This document shows, piece by piece, positions 17,640 to 26,875 of a stretch of 64,000 nucleotides of DNA; position 1 is the stretch's first letter, and every line of letters begins with the position of its first letter. The notes beneath the pieces are model-generated. The model saw only the letters and a list, made by a program, of their open reading frames with translations. It was not told the origin of the DNA and did no database searches. The position numbers and the translations under genes are program-made. Origin of the DNA: Tenacibaculum sp. AHE14PA (GTDB lineage: Bacteria; Bacteroidota; Bacteroidia; Flavobacteriales; Flavobacteriaceae); contig NZ_CP058983.1 of assembly GCF_019278465.1 (NCBI RefSeq), positions 1,425,501 to 1,489,500 on the forward strand, written 5' to 3'.

Positions 17640-18145
17640 TGGCAACAACAAATTTATCATATTACGATAAAGCTTCAATCCCAAATGCGAAATCTTTTCG
17701 ATTTGGGATTGTTGTTTCAGAATGGAATCCTGAAATTACTGGCAACTTACAAAAAGGTGCTATCGAAACACTTTTAGATTGCGGTGCAACAGAAGAGAAT
17801 ATTATTTCTTGGGAGGTACCTGGAAGCTTCGAATTAGTTTACGGTTGTAAAAAAATGATAGAATCTCAAAAAGTAGATGCTGTTATTGCAATTGGAAACG
17901 TAATTCAGGGAGAAACAAAGCACTTCGATTTTGTTTGTGAAGGAGTAACACAAGGAATTGTAGATTTAAACATTAAATACGATGTTCCTGTTATTTTCTG
18001 TGTCTTAACAGACAACACAAAACAACAATCTTTAGATCGCTCTGGAGGAGAATTAGGTAACAAAGGTATTGAATGTGCCGTAGCTGCTGTAAAAATGGCT
18101 GCTATTAAAAACTTAGAAAGACCTAAAGGTTCTTTAGGATTTTAA
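17639..18145 (+). CDS. ribH: 6,7-dimethyl-8-ribityllumazine synthase
   Basis: 168 residues. Condenses 5-amino-6-ribitylaminouracil with dihydroxybutanone phosphate in riboflavin synthesis and usually forms 60-subunit shells. Motifs: FGIVVSEWNPEI, WEVPGSFELV, AIGNVIQGETKHFDFV (catalytic His in the last) and GELGNKGIECAVAAV. It is translationally coupled to the TPR gene, a common flavobacterial pairing; other rib genes are not in the window. Confidence 0.96.
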   Translation: MATTNLSYYDKASIPNAKSFRFGIVVSEWNPEITGNLQKGAIETLLDCGATEENIISWEVPGSFELVYGCKKMIESQKVDAVIAIGNVIQGETKHFDFVCEGVTQGIVDLNIKYDVPVIFCVLTDNTKQQSLDRSGGELGNKGIECAVAAVKMAAIKNLERPKGSLGF

Positions 18146-18171
18146 AGATCACAAAAATTACAATTAAAATA

Positions 18172-18209
18172 TAAAGAACCAAGATGTTTATCATTTTGGT
18201 TCTTTTTTT
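18172..18209 (+). terminator. Terminator after ribH
   Basis: AAAGAACCAAGATG-TTTA-TCATTTTGGTTCTTT followed by T residues. Confidence 0.8.
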
Positions 18210-18254
18210 AACTTTAATTTAGTCATAACTTTTGACCACTTATTCATAATTCAG

Positions 18255-18262
18255 TAACTTTG
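18255..18262 (+). promoter_or_regulatory. Bacteroidota -7 element (TAACTTTG) for the mutL run
   Basis: A perfect TAnnTTTG match 62 bases before the small membrane protein that precedes mutL. Confidence 0.45.
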
Positions 18263-18323
18263 AATTTCGTCTTAATTTGGTGTGATTTTTGTTACACTAT
18301 AGTATTCAAAACAACAGCATTTT

Positions 18324-18608
18324 ATGGGATTTATTAAAAGAGAAAATAAAAAGTTCGATTACAAGCCTACCTATTACAAAGGCGAAGGAAATCCGTATCA
18401 AGTAAAACATAAATTTGATAAATACCGCACGACTGTTGGTAAATCAAAAAATTTAAAAGGAAAATTTACTGCTGCAATTAATGAATTTAAAAACTCTGAA
18501 AATGGCGGATTCAACCCAACAATCTTAATTATAATTGCTATTTTACTGCTATTATTTTTATTTTTTATCGAATTTGATCTTTCTATATTTTTATCTAAAA
18601 ACAACTAA
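18324..18608 (+). CDS. Small single-pass membrane protein upstream of mutL
   Basis: 94 residues. A basic, Tyr/Lys-rich soluble part (about 1-62) is followed by one strong membrane helix (about 65-83, PTILIIIAILLLLFLFFIEF) near the C-terminus, so the bulk is probably cytoplasmic (tail-anchored). No family function is known to me. Its stop shares a base with the mutL ATG (TAATG), so it is coupled to mutL; a conserved position there would suggest a role unrelated to riboflavin despite ribH upstream. Confidence 0.75.
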   Translation: MGFIKRENKKFDYKPTYYKGEGNPYQVKHKFDKYRTTVGKSKNLKGKFTAAINEFKNSENGGFNPTILIIIAILLLLFLFFIEFDLSIFLSKNN

Positions 18609-20467
18609 TGTCAGATATTATACAATTGCTTCCTGATCATGTAGCAAATCAAATTGCAGCAGGTGAAGTAGTACAAAGACCCGCTTCTGTAGTTAAAGAA
18701 TTGGTAGAGAATTCGATTGATGCAGGTGCTAGTTCTATAAAACTTTTAATAAAAGATGCCGGTAAAACTTTAATTCAAGTAATCGACGATGGTAAAGGAA
18801 TGAGTGCTACCGATGCACGTTTAAGTTTCGAGCGTCATGCTACTTCGAAAATTAAAGATGCCCAAGATTTATTTAACCTAAACACCAAAGGTTTTCGTGG
18901 TGAAGCACTGGCTTCTATCGCTGCGATTGCGCATGTTGAGCTAAAAACAAAACAAGAAGAGGAAGAATTAGGTTCTCAAATAAAAATAGAAGGAAGTAAA
19001 ATTGTTTCTCAAGAACCTGTTTCAACTTCTAAAGGTACAAGTATTGCGGTTAAAAACTTGTTTTACAACATCCCAGCAAGAAGAAATTTCTTAAAATCAG
19101 ACACTATTGAAACCCGTCATATTGTAGATGAATTTCAAAGAGTTGCACTAGCACATCCTGGCATTGCATTTTTATTACATCACAATAATACAGAGGTTTA
19201 TCATTTAAAGAAAAGTAATTTACGCAAACGAATTGTGGCTATTTTTGGCGCAAAAATGAACGAGAAATTAGTTCCTATTTCTGAGCAAACCGATATTATT
19301 ACTATAAACGGATTTACTGCTAAGCCTGAGTTTGCTAAAAAGAAAAGAGGTGAACAATACTTTTTTGTAAATAACCGATTTATAAAAAGTTCGTACTTAA
19401 ATCATGCCGTTTCTAATGCTTTTGAAGGTTTACTAGAACACGGTTCACATCCGTCTTATTTTTTATATTTAGAAGTGCCGCCAAATAGTATCGATATAAA
19501 TATACATCCAACAAAAACTGAGATTAAGTTTGATAATGAAAAAGCATTATATGCTATTTTACGTGCTACTGTAAAACACAGTTTGGGGCAATACAATGTT
19601 GCACCGGTCTTAGATTTTAACAGAGATGCTACGCTTGATACCCCATACGATTACAGTAAAAACAAAAGGACCTCATCCTCTGTTCCTCCGATTAGTGTAG
19701 ATCCTACATTTAATCCGTTTAAAACAGAAACTAGTTACGAGTCAAAATCAAATAACTCAAACGATTCACAGGGTTCTAAATCGGTGAGTTATCAATCAAG
19801 TTTCAAAAAAGACACCAGTAACTGGGAAGCTTTATATACCAATACAGAACCGTTAGATACTGTAAAACAAGAACAGCTTTTTGAAAGTCATCAAGAAACT
19901 GAAACTGGTAAAACTTTTCAGATTCAAAAAAAATATTTATTAAGTTCTATAAAATCTGGTGTTGTTTTAATCAATCAATCACTAGCACATCAACGTATTT
20001 TATACGAAGAATTTTTAGAGAATATCACCGTAAAAGAAGCTAGTAGTCAACAATTATTATTTCCTGTAAATATTTCTTTCTCTAAAGCGGATATTGAAAT
20101 GATATATACGATAAAATCGGATTTAGAAAGTGCTGGTTTTATGTTTGATGAATTTACGAAAGAAAGTGTTGTTATTGGCGGAATGCCAACATCAATAAGT
20201 GAAAGTCAAATCACTTTAATTTTAGAACAATTATTAGACGATATTAAGCTAGAAGTGCCTGATACTAGTTTTAGCCATTTTGATGTCATGGCAAAATCTT
20301 TTGCAAAATCATTGGCTATAAAAACAGGAACAGTACTATCAACTAAGGAACAAGAAAACTTAGTGGACGATCTATTTTCTTGTAAAGAACCAAATGCATC
20401 GCCTCTTGGTAAACCAACGTTTAAAACATTGACTTTAAACGAAATTGACACCATTTTTAATAAATAA
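18608..20467 (+). CDS. mutL: DNA mismatch repair protein MutL
   Basis: 619 residues. The GHKL ATPase N-terminus is intact: VAAGEVVQRP-like IAAGEVVQRP, ENSIDAGA, DDGKGM, TKGFRGEALASI and GTSIAVKNLFYNIPARRNFL. A Ser/Asn-rich linker spans about 355-430, then the dimerisation domain. The C-terminus does not keep the usual endonuclease motifs: the DQHA(x)2E(x)4E position reads NQSLAHQRILYEE and the CPHGRP position reads CKEPNASPLGKPT. First MutS-MutL repair step (ATP-dependent matchmaking) is well supported; nicking activity is doubtful. Coupled to the upstream small gene. Confidence 0.95.
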   Translation: MSDIIQLLPDHVANQIAAGEVVQRPASVVKELVENSIDAGASSIKLLIKDAGKTLIQVIDDGKGMSATDARLSFERHATSKIKDAQDLFNLNTKGFRGEALASIAAIAHVELKTKQEEEELGSQIKIEGSKIVSQEPVSTSKGTSIAVKNLFYNIPARRNFLKSDTIETRHIVDEFQRVALAHPGIAFLLHHNNTEVYHLKKSNLRKRIVAIFGAKMNEKLVPISEQTDIITINGFTAKPEFAKKKRGEQYFFVNNRFIKSSYLNHAVSNAFEGLLEHGSHPSYFLYLEVPPNSIDINIHPTKTEIKFDNEKALYAILRATVKHSLGQYNVAPVLDFNRDATLDTPYDYSKNKRTSSSVPPISVDPTFNPFKTETSYESKSNNSNDSQGSKSVSYQSSFKKDTSNWEALYTNTEPLDTVKQEQLFESHQETETGKTFQIQKKYLLSSIKSGVVLINQSLAHQRILYEEFLENITVKEASSQQLLFPVNISFSKADIEMIYTIKSDLESAGFMFDEFTKESVVIGGMPTSISESQITLILEQLLDDIKLEVPDTSFSHFDVMAKSFAKSLAIKTGTVLSTKEQENLVDDLFSCKEPNASPLGKPTFKTLTLNEIDTIFNK

Positions 20468-20476
20468 AATAAAAAC

Positions 20477-21202
20477 ATGGGAAAATTAACTGACGCTATA
20501 AAACATCTAATAATCATTAACGTGATTATGTATTTTGCGCCGCAATTTTTAAATTTAGACTTAACAAATATATTTGCTTTACATTATCCACAAAACGAGC
20601 ATTTTGGTGTTTGGCAATACGTTACGCATACTTTTATGCATGGCGGAACAATGCATTTACTTTTTAACATGTATGCGTTATGGGCTTTTGGTACTCCTTT
20701 AGAACAGATGTGGGGTAGAAATAAATTTATATTTTTTTACTTCTCTGCAGGTATCGGTGCGGGGTTGATATATACACTTGTAAATTACTACCAATTTAAT
20801 GGTATTTACGAGCAAATAGCAGCATTAGGTGTTTCTCCTTCCGAAATACAAAACATTTTAACTACAGGGCAGTACAATGAAAATATAATAACGCTTTCTA
20901 ACAGAACAATGAGCGAGTTTTACAGCTTGTACCACACGCCTGCCGTTGGTGCTTCTGGTGCTGTTTATGGTATATTAGTTGCCTTCGGATTAACGTTTCC
21001 GAATGCAAAACTAGCATTGATCTTTTTCCCAGTGCCAATTGCAGCAAAATACTTTATTCCGTTAATGATTGCTAGTGATTTATTTTTTGGTGTTACGAAG
21101 TACTCAATTGGTAATATTGCACATTTTGCACATATTGGAGGTGCTATTATTGGTTTTATTATTGCTTGGTATTGGAAAAAAAATCAGTTCAAAACTCATT
21201 AA
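20477..21202 (+). CDS. Rhomboid-family intramembrane serine protease (first of two)
   Basis: 241 residues with about six membrane helices. The catalytic dyad is Ser160 in GASGAVYG and His219 in HFAHIGGA; the HxxxN-type motif HLLFNMYALWAFG is present before them. It cleaves transmembrane substrates in the bilayer. An insertion of about 45 residues (about 106-150) lies between helices before the serine. It starts 9 bases after mutL and is followed 35 bases later by a second rhomboid. Confidence 0.93.
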   Translation: MGKLTDAIKHLIIINVIMYFAPQFLNLDLTNIFALHYPQNEHFGVWQYVTHTFMHGGTMHLLFNMYALWAFGTPLEQMWGRNKFIFFYFSAGIGAGLIYTLVNYYQFNGIYEQIAALGVSPSEIQNILTTGQYNENIITLSNRTMSEFYSLYHTPAVGASGAVYGILVAFGLTFPNAKLALIFFPVPIAAKYFIPLMIASDLFFGVTKYSIGNIAHFAHIGGAIIGFIIAWYWKKNQFKTH

Positions 21203-21237
21203 TGTAGTATATTAGATTCCTTGAAAGAAAAAGAAAA

Positions 21238-22098
21238 TTGATGAATACTTTAGATAACTTAAAATATCGTTTTAAAAATGCAGGTATTGTAGAGCAACTT
21301 ATCTACGTAAACCTTGCTGTTTTTTTATTGGTTTTTATTACCAATACTTTTGGATTTTTATTTCAATCTAATAACAACTTATTGGTTGAATGGTTTTCTT
21401 TACCTGCCAACTTTGATGAGTTTTTATACAAACCGTGGACAATTATTACCTACGGTTTTTTACATACTAGTTTTCTTCATATACTATTAAATTTAGTAGC
21501 TTTATTTTATATAGGCCATCTTTTTAAACAATATTTCACCTCTAAACAATTACTAAATTTTTACCTTCTAGGAACCTTATTTGGCGGAATCTTGTTTTTA
21601 ATTAGTTATGCTATTTTTCCTGTATTACTAAAAGAAGCTAATATTAGTGTTTTACTTGGAGCATCAGCAGGAATTTCAGCAATTTTTATAGGTATTGCAA
21701 CCTATATACCTAATTACGAATTAAAATTTCCTTTAATTGGTTTTGTGAAATTATGGACTTTAGCTTGTATTTGGGTAGCTATTGATATTATACAAATACC
21801 TGCCGGTAATGCTGGCGGCCATATTGCACATATTGGCGGTGCTATATTTGGATTTTTATATGTTGTAAGAGCCAGCAATAAAGAGTTAGAGATTTTAGAA
21901 CCGCTAAAAAAGTTTTTTGAGAGAAAGGAAAAACCTTTAAAGACAGTTTATAAATCTGGAAAAAAACCATCAAAAAACAACTACAAAAAATCAGAAAACC
22001 AAGCTGAAATAGATAATATTCTAGATAAAATAAGTAAATCAGGTTATGATACTTTAACAAAAAGTGAGAAAGACTTTTTATTTAAACAAGGTAAATAA
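21238..22098 (+). CDS. Rhomboid-family intramembrane serine protease (second of two)
   Basis: 286 residues. Catalytic Ser143 lies in LLGASAGISAIF and His198 in HIAHIGGAIFG; HILLNLVALFYIG holds the upstream His/Asn motif. The C-terminal about 75 residues are a basic, soluble tail after the last helix (EILEPLKKFFERKEKPLKTV and on), absent from the first rhomboid. The two paralogues are only distantly similar, so this is an old duplication. Cotranscribed with the next gene. Confidence 0.93.
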   Translation: MMNTLDNLKYRFKNAGIVEQLIYVNLAVFLLVFITNTFGFLFQSNNNLLVEWFSLPANFDEFLYKPWTIITYGFLHTSFLHILLNLVALFYIGHLFKQYFTSKQLLNFYLLGTLFGGILFLISYAIFPVLLKEANISVLLGASAGISAIFIGIATYIPNYELKFPLIGFVKLWTLACIWVAIDIIQIPAGNAGGHIAHIGGAIFGFLYVVRASNKELEILEPLKKFFERKEKPLKTVYKSGKKPSKNNYKKSENQAEIDNILDKISKSGYDTLTKSEKDFLFKQGK

Positions 22099-22102
22099 TC
22101 AA

Positions 22103-23116
22103 ATGAAAAAATATTCACTTGTCCATAAGTTGATGTTCTTTATCAATTCAGTTTTTGCAACTGTTTTGTTGCTCTCTTATGTGTTACCTTTTCTATCTCC
22201 AAAAACAATCCCTGCACTTGCCGTTTTTAGTTTATTTGTTCCTTTATTAGTTATTTTAAATATTGCTTTTTTTATATACTGGTTACTTAAACTACATAAA
22301 AACGCTTTATTATCACTACTTATATTAGTAGTTGGCTATTTCATTTCTCCGCCTTTAATAAAATTTTCTAATAAAGAATTCATATTAAATAACGACTTAA
22401 AAGTGATGAGTTATAATGTGCGATTATTCAATCATTATAAACATTTAGAAGATAGCACTACCGAACAAAAGATTTATGATTTTATTGATAATGAAGATCC
22501 CGATGTTCTTGTAATGCAAGAGTTTTACAGATCTAAATCATTAAACATAAATCTTCCTTATAAATACATTAAAACCAAGTCGAAAGCTAATAAATTCGGA
22601 CTAGCTATTTACTCGAGATACCCGATTATAAACTCAGGCTCTTTAAACTTTAAAAACAGTGCTAACAATACTATTTTTACTGATATTTTAAAAAATAAAG
22701 ACACAATTCGCGTTTATAATGTACACTTAGAATCCTTGAAAGTAAATCCGGAGAAAGTAAATTTCGGAGAGAAAGATTCCGAACGCTTATTTAAACGTTT
22801 ATCTAACGGTTTTAAAAAACAAGTAAGTCAAGCTGAACTTATCTTACAACATGAAACCTTATGGAAAGGAAAAAAAATTGTGTGTGGCGATTTTAACAAC
22901 ACAGCATATTCTTGGGTTTACAACAAATTATCTAAAAACAAAAAAGATGCTTTTTTAGATGCTGGTATTGGCTTAGGTAAATCTTTTAGATATATCTACC
23001 CTATGCGTATAGATTTTATTTTTACTGACAACAAAGCAACTATAAATTACTACAAAACATATAGTGATATTAAATTATCAGACCACTACCCTATTATGAC
23101 ACGTTTACATTGGTAA
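22103..23116 (+). CDS. Membrane-anchored endonuclease/exonuclease/phosphatase-family protein
   Basis: I start at ATG 22103 (MKKYSLVHKLMFF) because the longer frame would overlap the rhomboid gene and adds no family sequence. The 337-residue protein has about three membrane helices in residues 1-90 and then an EEP domain: MSYNVRLFNH (Asn), VLVMQEFYRS (Glu metal ligand), YNVHLESLK, CGDFNNTAYS and SDHYPIMTRL (Asp-His). The catalytic set is complete. Bacteroidota proteins of this layout are of unknown substrate (phosphodiester or phosphoinositol-like). It begins 4 bases after the rhomboid stop. Confidence 0.9.
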   Translation: MKKYSLVHKLMFFINSVFATVLLLSYVLPFLSPKTIPALAVFSLFVPLLVILNIAFFIYWLLKLHKNALLSLLILVVGYFISPPLIKFSNKEFILNNDLKVMSYNVRLFNHYKHLEDSTTEQKIYDFIDNEDPDVLVMQEFYRSKSLNINLPYKYIKTKSKANKFGLAIYSRYPIINSGSLNFKNSANNTIFTDILKNKDTIRVYNVHLESLKVNPEKVNFGEKDSERLFKRLSNGFKKQVSQAELILQHETLWKGKKIVCGDFNNTAYSWVYNKLSKNKKDAFLDAGIGLGKSFRYIYPMRIDFIFTDNKATINYYKTYSDIKLSDHYPIMTRLHW

Positions 23117-23193
23117 TTTTAAGAACCCTATAGTTCTTTTTTTAAAACTATAAATACTAACCAAACACTTCATACTATTTCGTATCTTGCCCT

Positions 23194-24600
23194 TTGCATA
23201 TGATACAATTTATACTTAACAATCAGATTATTAAAACACCTGTTAATTCAGGTATTACGCTACTCGATTTCATTAGAGATCATCAACAGTTAAAAGGTAC
23301 AAAAATCGGTTGTCGCGAAGGCGATTGCGGAGCTTGTACTGTTTTAATTGGCACAGTAGAAGGCGATAATGTAAACTACAAGAGTATTACTTCTTGTATT
23401 TCTCCTTTAGGGAACGTAAATGGTAAACACATTGTTACTATAGAAGGAATTAACTTGCCTAAGAGCCTAAATACCGTTCAAGAAGCGATGACTAGTAATT
23501 ACGCTACTCAATGCGGATTTTGCACGCCTGGTTTTGTAGTTTCTATGACTGGTTTTGCTTTAAGCAACAATAATAACACTACTTGTAATGATGCCATTAG
23601 TGGTAATATTTGTAGATGCACCGGTTATAAATCTATAGAAAAAGCAGGTTTAGAAGTTGAAGAAAAGTTAGCTAATAAAGACGACAATCATCAAATAGAT
23701 TGGTTGATTAAAGAAGGTTTTATTCCTAATTACTTTGAAACGATTCCTGATCAATTAAAAAAAATAGGGGCAAAATCTTCTGAACAAACAAAAGGAATAA
23801 AAGTTGCTAACGGAACCGATTTATATGTTCGCTCTGCGGATAAAATGGCTGACGAAGAGGTTTATTTACTCGCAGGTAAAAAAACATTATCTGGTATTTC
23901 TTTTTCTGAAGGAATTTGCACTTTAGGTGCGAATACAACGGTTACTGAAATTGCAGAAAATAAAAAGCTACAAACGTTGTTTCCGAAGTTAAAGCAGTTT
24001 ATGAAATTAATTTCATCGGAACAAATTAGAAATATGGGAACCATTGGCGGTAATTTCGTTAATGCTTCTCCAATTGGCGATATGTCTATTTTCTTTTTAG
24101 CCTTAAATGCTACTTTAACAATTATTAAAGAAGACGAATCAGAACGTCATATTTTATTTCAAGAATTTCATCAAGATTACAAAAAATACGATTTAAAAGA
24201 AAATGAAGTCTTAAAGGCTATTTCCTTTAAAGTTCTTCAAAAAAATGAAGCTTTTAATTTTGAAAAAGTAAGCAAACGTACCCATTTAGATATTGCGAGT
24301 GTTAATGCTGCTGGTAGAATATCAATAGAAAAGAGTACTATTATAGGAGCTCATTTTTCAGTAGGTGGCGTTGCTGCTATTCCGAAATACCTATACAAAA
24401 CGAATGATTATTTAATCGGAAAAAAGATGAATGCTGATACTATAATAGCAGCACAAGAAATACTTCAATCAGAAATATCACCAATTAGTGATGTAAGAGG
24501 AACATCAGCATACAAACGTTTATTAGCTAAACAATTATTCTTTGCCCATTTTATCGAATTATTTCCGAATCTAATCGAACTAAAAAAACTAATTGCCTAA
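23194..24600 (+). CDS. xdhA: Xanthine dehydrogenase small subunit (2Fe-2S and FAD domains)
   Basis: 468 residues. Residues about 5-75 form a plant-type 2Fe-2S domain (CREGDCGACTVL); about 80-150 an alpha-helical second 2Fe-2S domain (QCGFCTPGFV, NICRCTGY). Residues about 185-365 form the FAD-binding domain (NGTDLYVR, IGGNFVNASPIGD, where G-G-N-F binds FAD), followed by the CO-dehydrogenase flavoprotein C-terminal domain. It passes electrons from the Mo subunit to NAD. Either Met1 or Met3 may be the start. The stop overlaps the next ATG by one base (TAATG). Confidence 0.95.
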   Translation: MHMIQFILNNQIIKTPVNSGITLLDFIRDHQQLKGTKIGCREGDCGACTVLIGTVEGDNVNYKSITSCISPLGNVNGKHIVTIEGINLPKSLNTVQEAMTSNYATQCGFCTPGFVVSMTGFALSNNNNTTCNDAISGNICRCTGYKSIEKAGLEVEEKLANKDDNHQIDWLIKEGFIPNYFETIPDQLKKIGAKSSEQTKGIKVANGTDLYVRSADKMADEEVYLLAGKKTLSGISFSEGICTLGANTTVTEIAENKKLQTLFPKLKQFMKLISSEQIRNMGTIGGNFVNASPIGDMSIFFLALNATLTIIKEDESERHILFQEFHQDYKKYDLKENEVLKAISFKVLQKNEAFNFEKVSKRTHLDIASVNAAGRISIEKSTIIGAHFSVGGVAAIPKYLYKTNDYLIGKKMNADTIIAAQEILQSEISPISDVRGTSAYKRLLAKQLFFAHFIELFPNLIELKKLIA

Positions 24601-26855
24601 TGAAAAACATAGATAGTTATACACATGTTCGAGGAGAATCGTTATTTGTAGATGATTTAATGCTCCGCCAAGATGCTTTAATAGGCCTATGCTTTGATTC
24701 GCCAAAAGCGCATGGAAAAATAAAATTGGTAGATTATTCTAAAGCAGAAGCCTTAGAAGGTGTTGTGAAAATATTTACCTACAAAGATGTTTTAGGAGAA
24801 AATCAAATCGGAGGAATTATTCCTGACGAACCGCTATGGGCAGAAAATGAAGTACATTTCTGGGGACAACCAATTGCTTTTATTGTTGCTAAAACAGAGG
24901 CTATTGCTAAAAAAGCAAGAGCTTTAATTACCATTGATATTGAAGAGCTTCCTGTTATTACAACAGCAAAAGAGGCTAAAGAAAAAAATAGTTTTATCAA
25001 CGCACCTCGCTCTTTTAAACTTGGTGATTCATCTGGTTCTTTTTCTGAATGTGAATATGTTTTTGAAGGTGAAACATTCTCTAACGGACAAGAACATTTA
25101 TATTTAGAAACACAAGGTTGTTACGCTGTTCCGTTAGAAAACGGAAACATAAAGCTAACTTCTTCTACCCAAGGACCAACGCAAGTACAAAAAACAGCTG
25201 CTAAAGTATTGGGAATTCCGATGCATAAAATTGAAGTAGATGTTATTCGCTTAGGTGGTGGTTTTGGGGGTAAAGAAGATCAAGCAACTCCTTGGGCAGT
25301 TATGACAGCTGTTGCTGTACAACATTTAAATCGCCCAGTAAAATATATGTTGAATCGTCATGACGATATACGTATGACTGGTAAGCGCCATCCATATTCT
25401 TCTTTCTATAAAATAGGATTGACAAAAGATTTAAAAATTAAAGCTTTTGAAGTTGAGTTTTTACAAAATTCTGGTGCTGCTGCCGATTTATCTCCAGCAA
25501 TTGCAGAACGAACTTTATTTCACGCCACTAACAGTTATTTTATTCCGAATGTAAGCACTACTGTATTTAGTTGTAAAACTAATTTACCACCCAACACTGC
25601 TTTTCGTGGTTTTGGCGGGCCACAAGGAATGTTTGTTATAGAAAGTGCCATTGCCGATGCAGCAGATAAAATAGGCATCAATAAAAAACAAATACAAGAA
25701 GTTAATTTGTTAGCTGAAAATGATGAGTTTTCATACGGACAAATTGCAACACAAGTAGAGGCTAAAAACACCTGGTTTACTGCTAAAGATACTTTTGATT
25801 TAGAACAATTAGAAGCTGAAAAAATTTCTTTTAATAAAGAGAATAATAGATTCAAAAAAGGAATATCATTAATGCCAATTACTTTTGGTATTTCATTTAC
25901 AAACACACAAATGAATCATGCACGTGCATTGGTTCATATTTATCAAGACGGTAGTGTGGGAATTTCTACAGGAGCTGTAGAAATGGGACAAAGTGTAAAC
26001 ACTAAAATGCTGCAAGTTGCACAAACTGTTTTAGGCGTTTCAGCTGCTAAATTAAAGCTAGAAACTACCAATACAACTCGTGTTGCAAATACTTCGCCTT
26101 CTGCAGCGAGCTCTACTGCAGATTTAAACGGAAAAGCAGTTGAAATGGCTTGTAATACATTAATTGAAAGATTAACTGAAGTTGCTACTACATTAACTTC
26201 ATCCGAAGAAAAAAACATTTCTTTTCAAGAGGATTTTGTTTTTATTGATGGTAAAAAATCTACTATTTCATGGGAAGATGTAATTAGTCAAGCCATGGTG
26301 CAACGTGTTGCTTTAACTGAAAACGCTCATTACGCTACACCTATTATTCATTTTGATAAATCTAAAGAAAAAGGGCATCCGTTTGCGTATCATGTATACG
26401 GAACAGCAATTACTACTACAACGGTAGATTGTTTGAGAGGAACTTATGAAATTGATGCCGTAAAAATTGTGCACGATTTTGGTAAATCTATGAATTTGGG
26501 AATTGATATCGGTCAAGTTGAAGGAGCCTTAGCGCAAGGAATTGGATGGATGACTATGGAGGAAATTGCCTACAATTCTGACGGGCGTTTATTATCGAAT
26601 GCGTTATCTACGTATAAAGTTCCTGATATTTTTTCTACGCCGAAAATAGTAGAAACGATTCCTGTTAAAACAACAGGAAATGATATGGCTATACAAAAAT
26701 CGAAAGCGGTAGGTGAACCTCCTTTAATGTACGGAATTGGTGCTTATTTTGCGATTCAGGAAGCTGTTAAAGAATTTAATCCTAATTATAAATTAAAATT
26801 TCACGCGCCTTTTACGCCAGAAAAAGTATTAATGGGCTTGTACGAAAACCAATAA
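24600..26855 (+). CDS. xdhB: Xanthine dehydrogenase molybdopterin-binding subunit
   Basis: 751 residues. Mo-pterin domains: STQGPTQVQKTAA, GGGFGGKEDQAT, FRGFGGPQGMFVIE (substrate Arg), GAVEMGQSVNTKMLQVA and SPSAASSTADLNGKAVE; the catalytic Glu is in AVGEPPLMYG near the C-terminus. It oxidises hypoxanthine or xanthine to urate. Together with XdhA and XdhC this makes a bacterial-type purine-oxidising set. No urate-degrading enzymes are visible downstream, so the product fate is unknown. Substrate is inferred from the family; related aldehyde oxidases are less likely given XdhC and the XdhA/B split. Confidence 0.95.
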   Translation: MKNIDSYTHVRGESLFVDDLMLRQDALIGLCFDSPKAHGKIKLVDYSKAEALEGVVKIFTYKDVLGENQIGGIIPDEPLWAENEVHFWGQPIAFIVAKTEAIAKKARALITIDIEELPVITTAKEAKEKNSFINAPRSFKLGDSSGSFSECEYVFEGETFSNGQEHLYLETQGCYAVPLENGNIKLTSSTQGPTQVQKTAAKVLGIPMHKIEVDVIRLGGGFGGKEDQATPWAVMTAVAVQHLNRPVKYMLNRHDDIRMTGKRHPYSSFYKIGLTKDLKIKAFEVEFLQNSGAAADLSPAIAERTLFHATNSYFIPNVSTTVFSCKTNLPPNTAFRGFGGPQGMFVIESAIADAADKIGINKKQIQEVNLLAENDEFSYGQIATQVEAKNTWFTAKDTFDLEQLEAEKISFNKENNRFKKGISLMPITFGISFTNTQMNHARALVHIYQDGSVGISTGAVEMGQSVNTKMLQVAQTVLGVSAAKLKLETTNTTRVANTSPSAASSTADLNGKAVEMACNTLIERLTEVATTLTSSEEKNISFQEDFVFIDGKKSTISWEDVISQAMVQRVALTENAHYATPIIHFDKSKEKGHPFAYHVYGTAITTTTVDCLRGTYEIDAVKIVHDFGKSMNLGIDIGQVEGALAQGIGWMTMEEIAYNSDGRLLSNALSTYKVPDIFSTPKIVETIPVKTTGNDMAIQKSKAVGEPPLMYGIGAYFAIQEAVKEFNPNYKLKFHAPFTPEKVLMGLYENQ

Positions 26856-26875
26856 CAGTTATTTAATATTTATAG

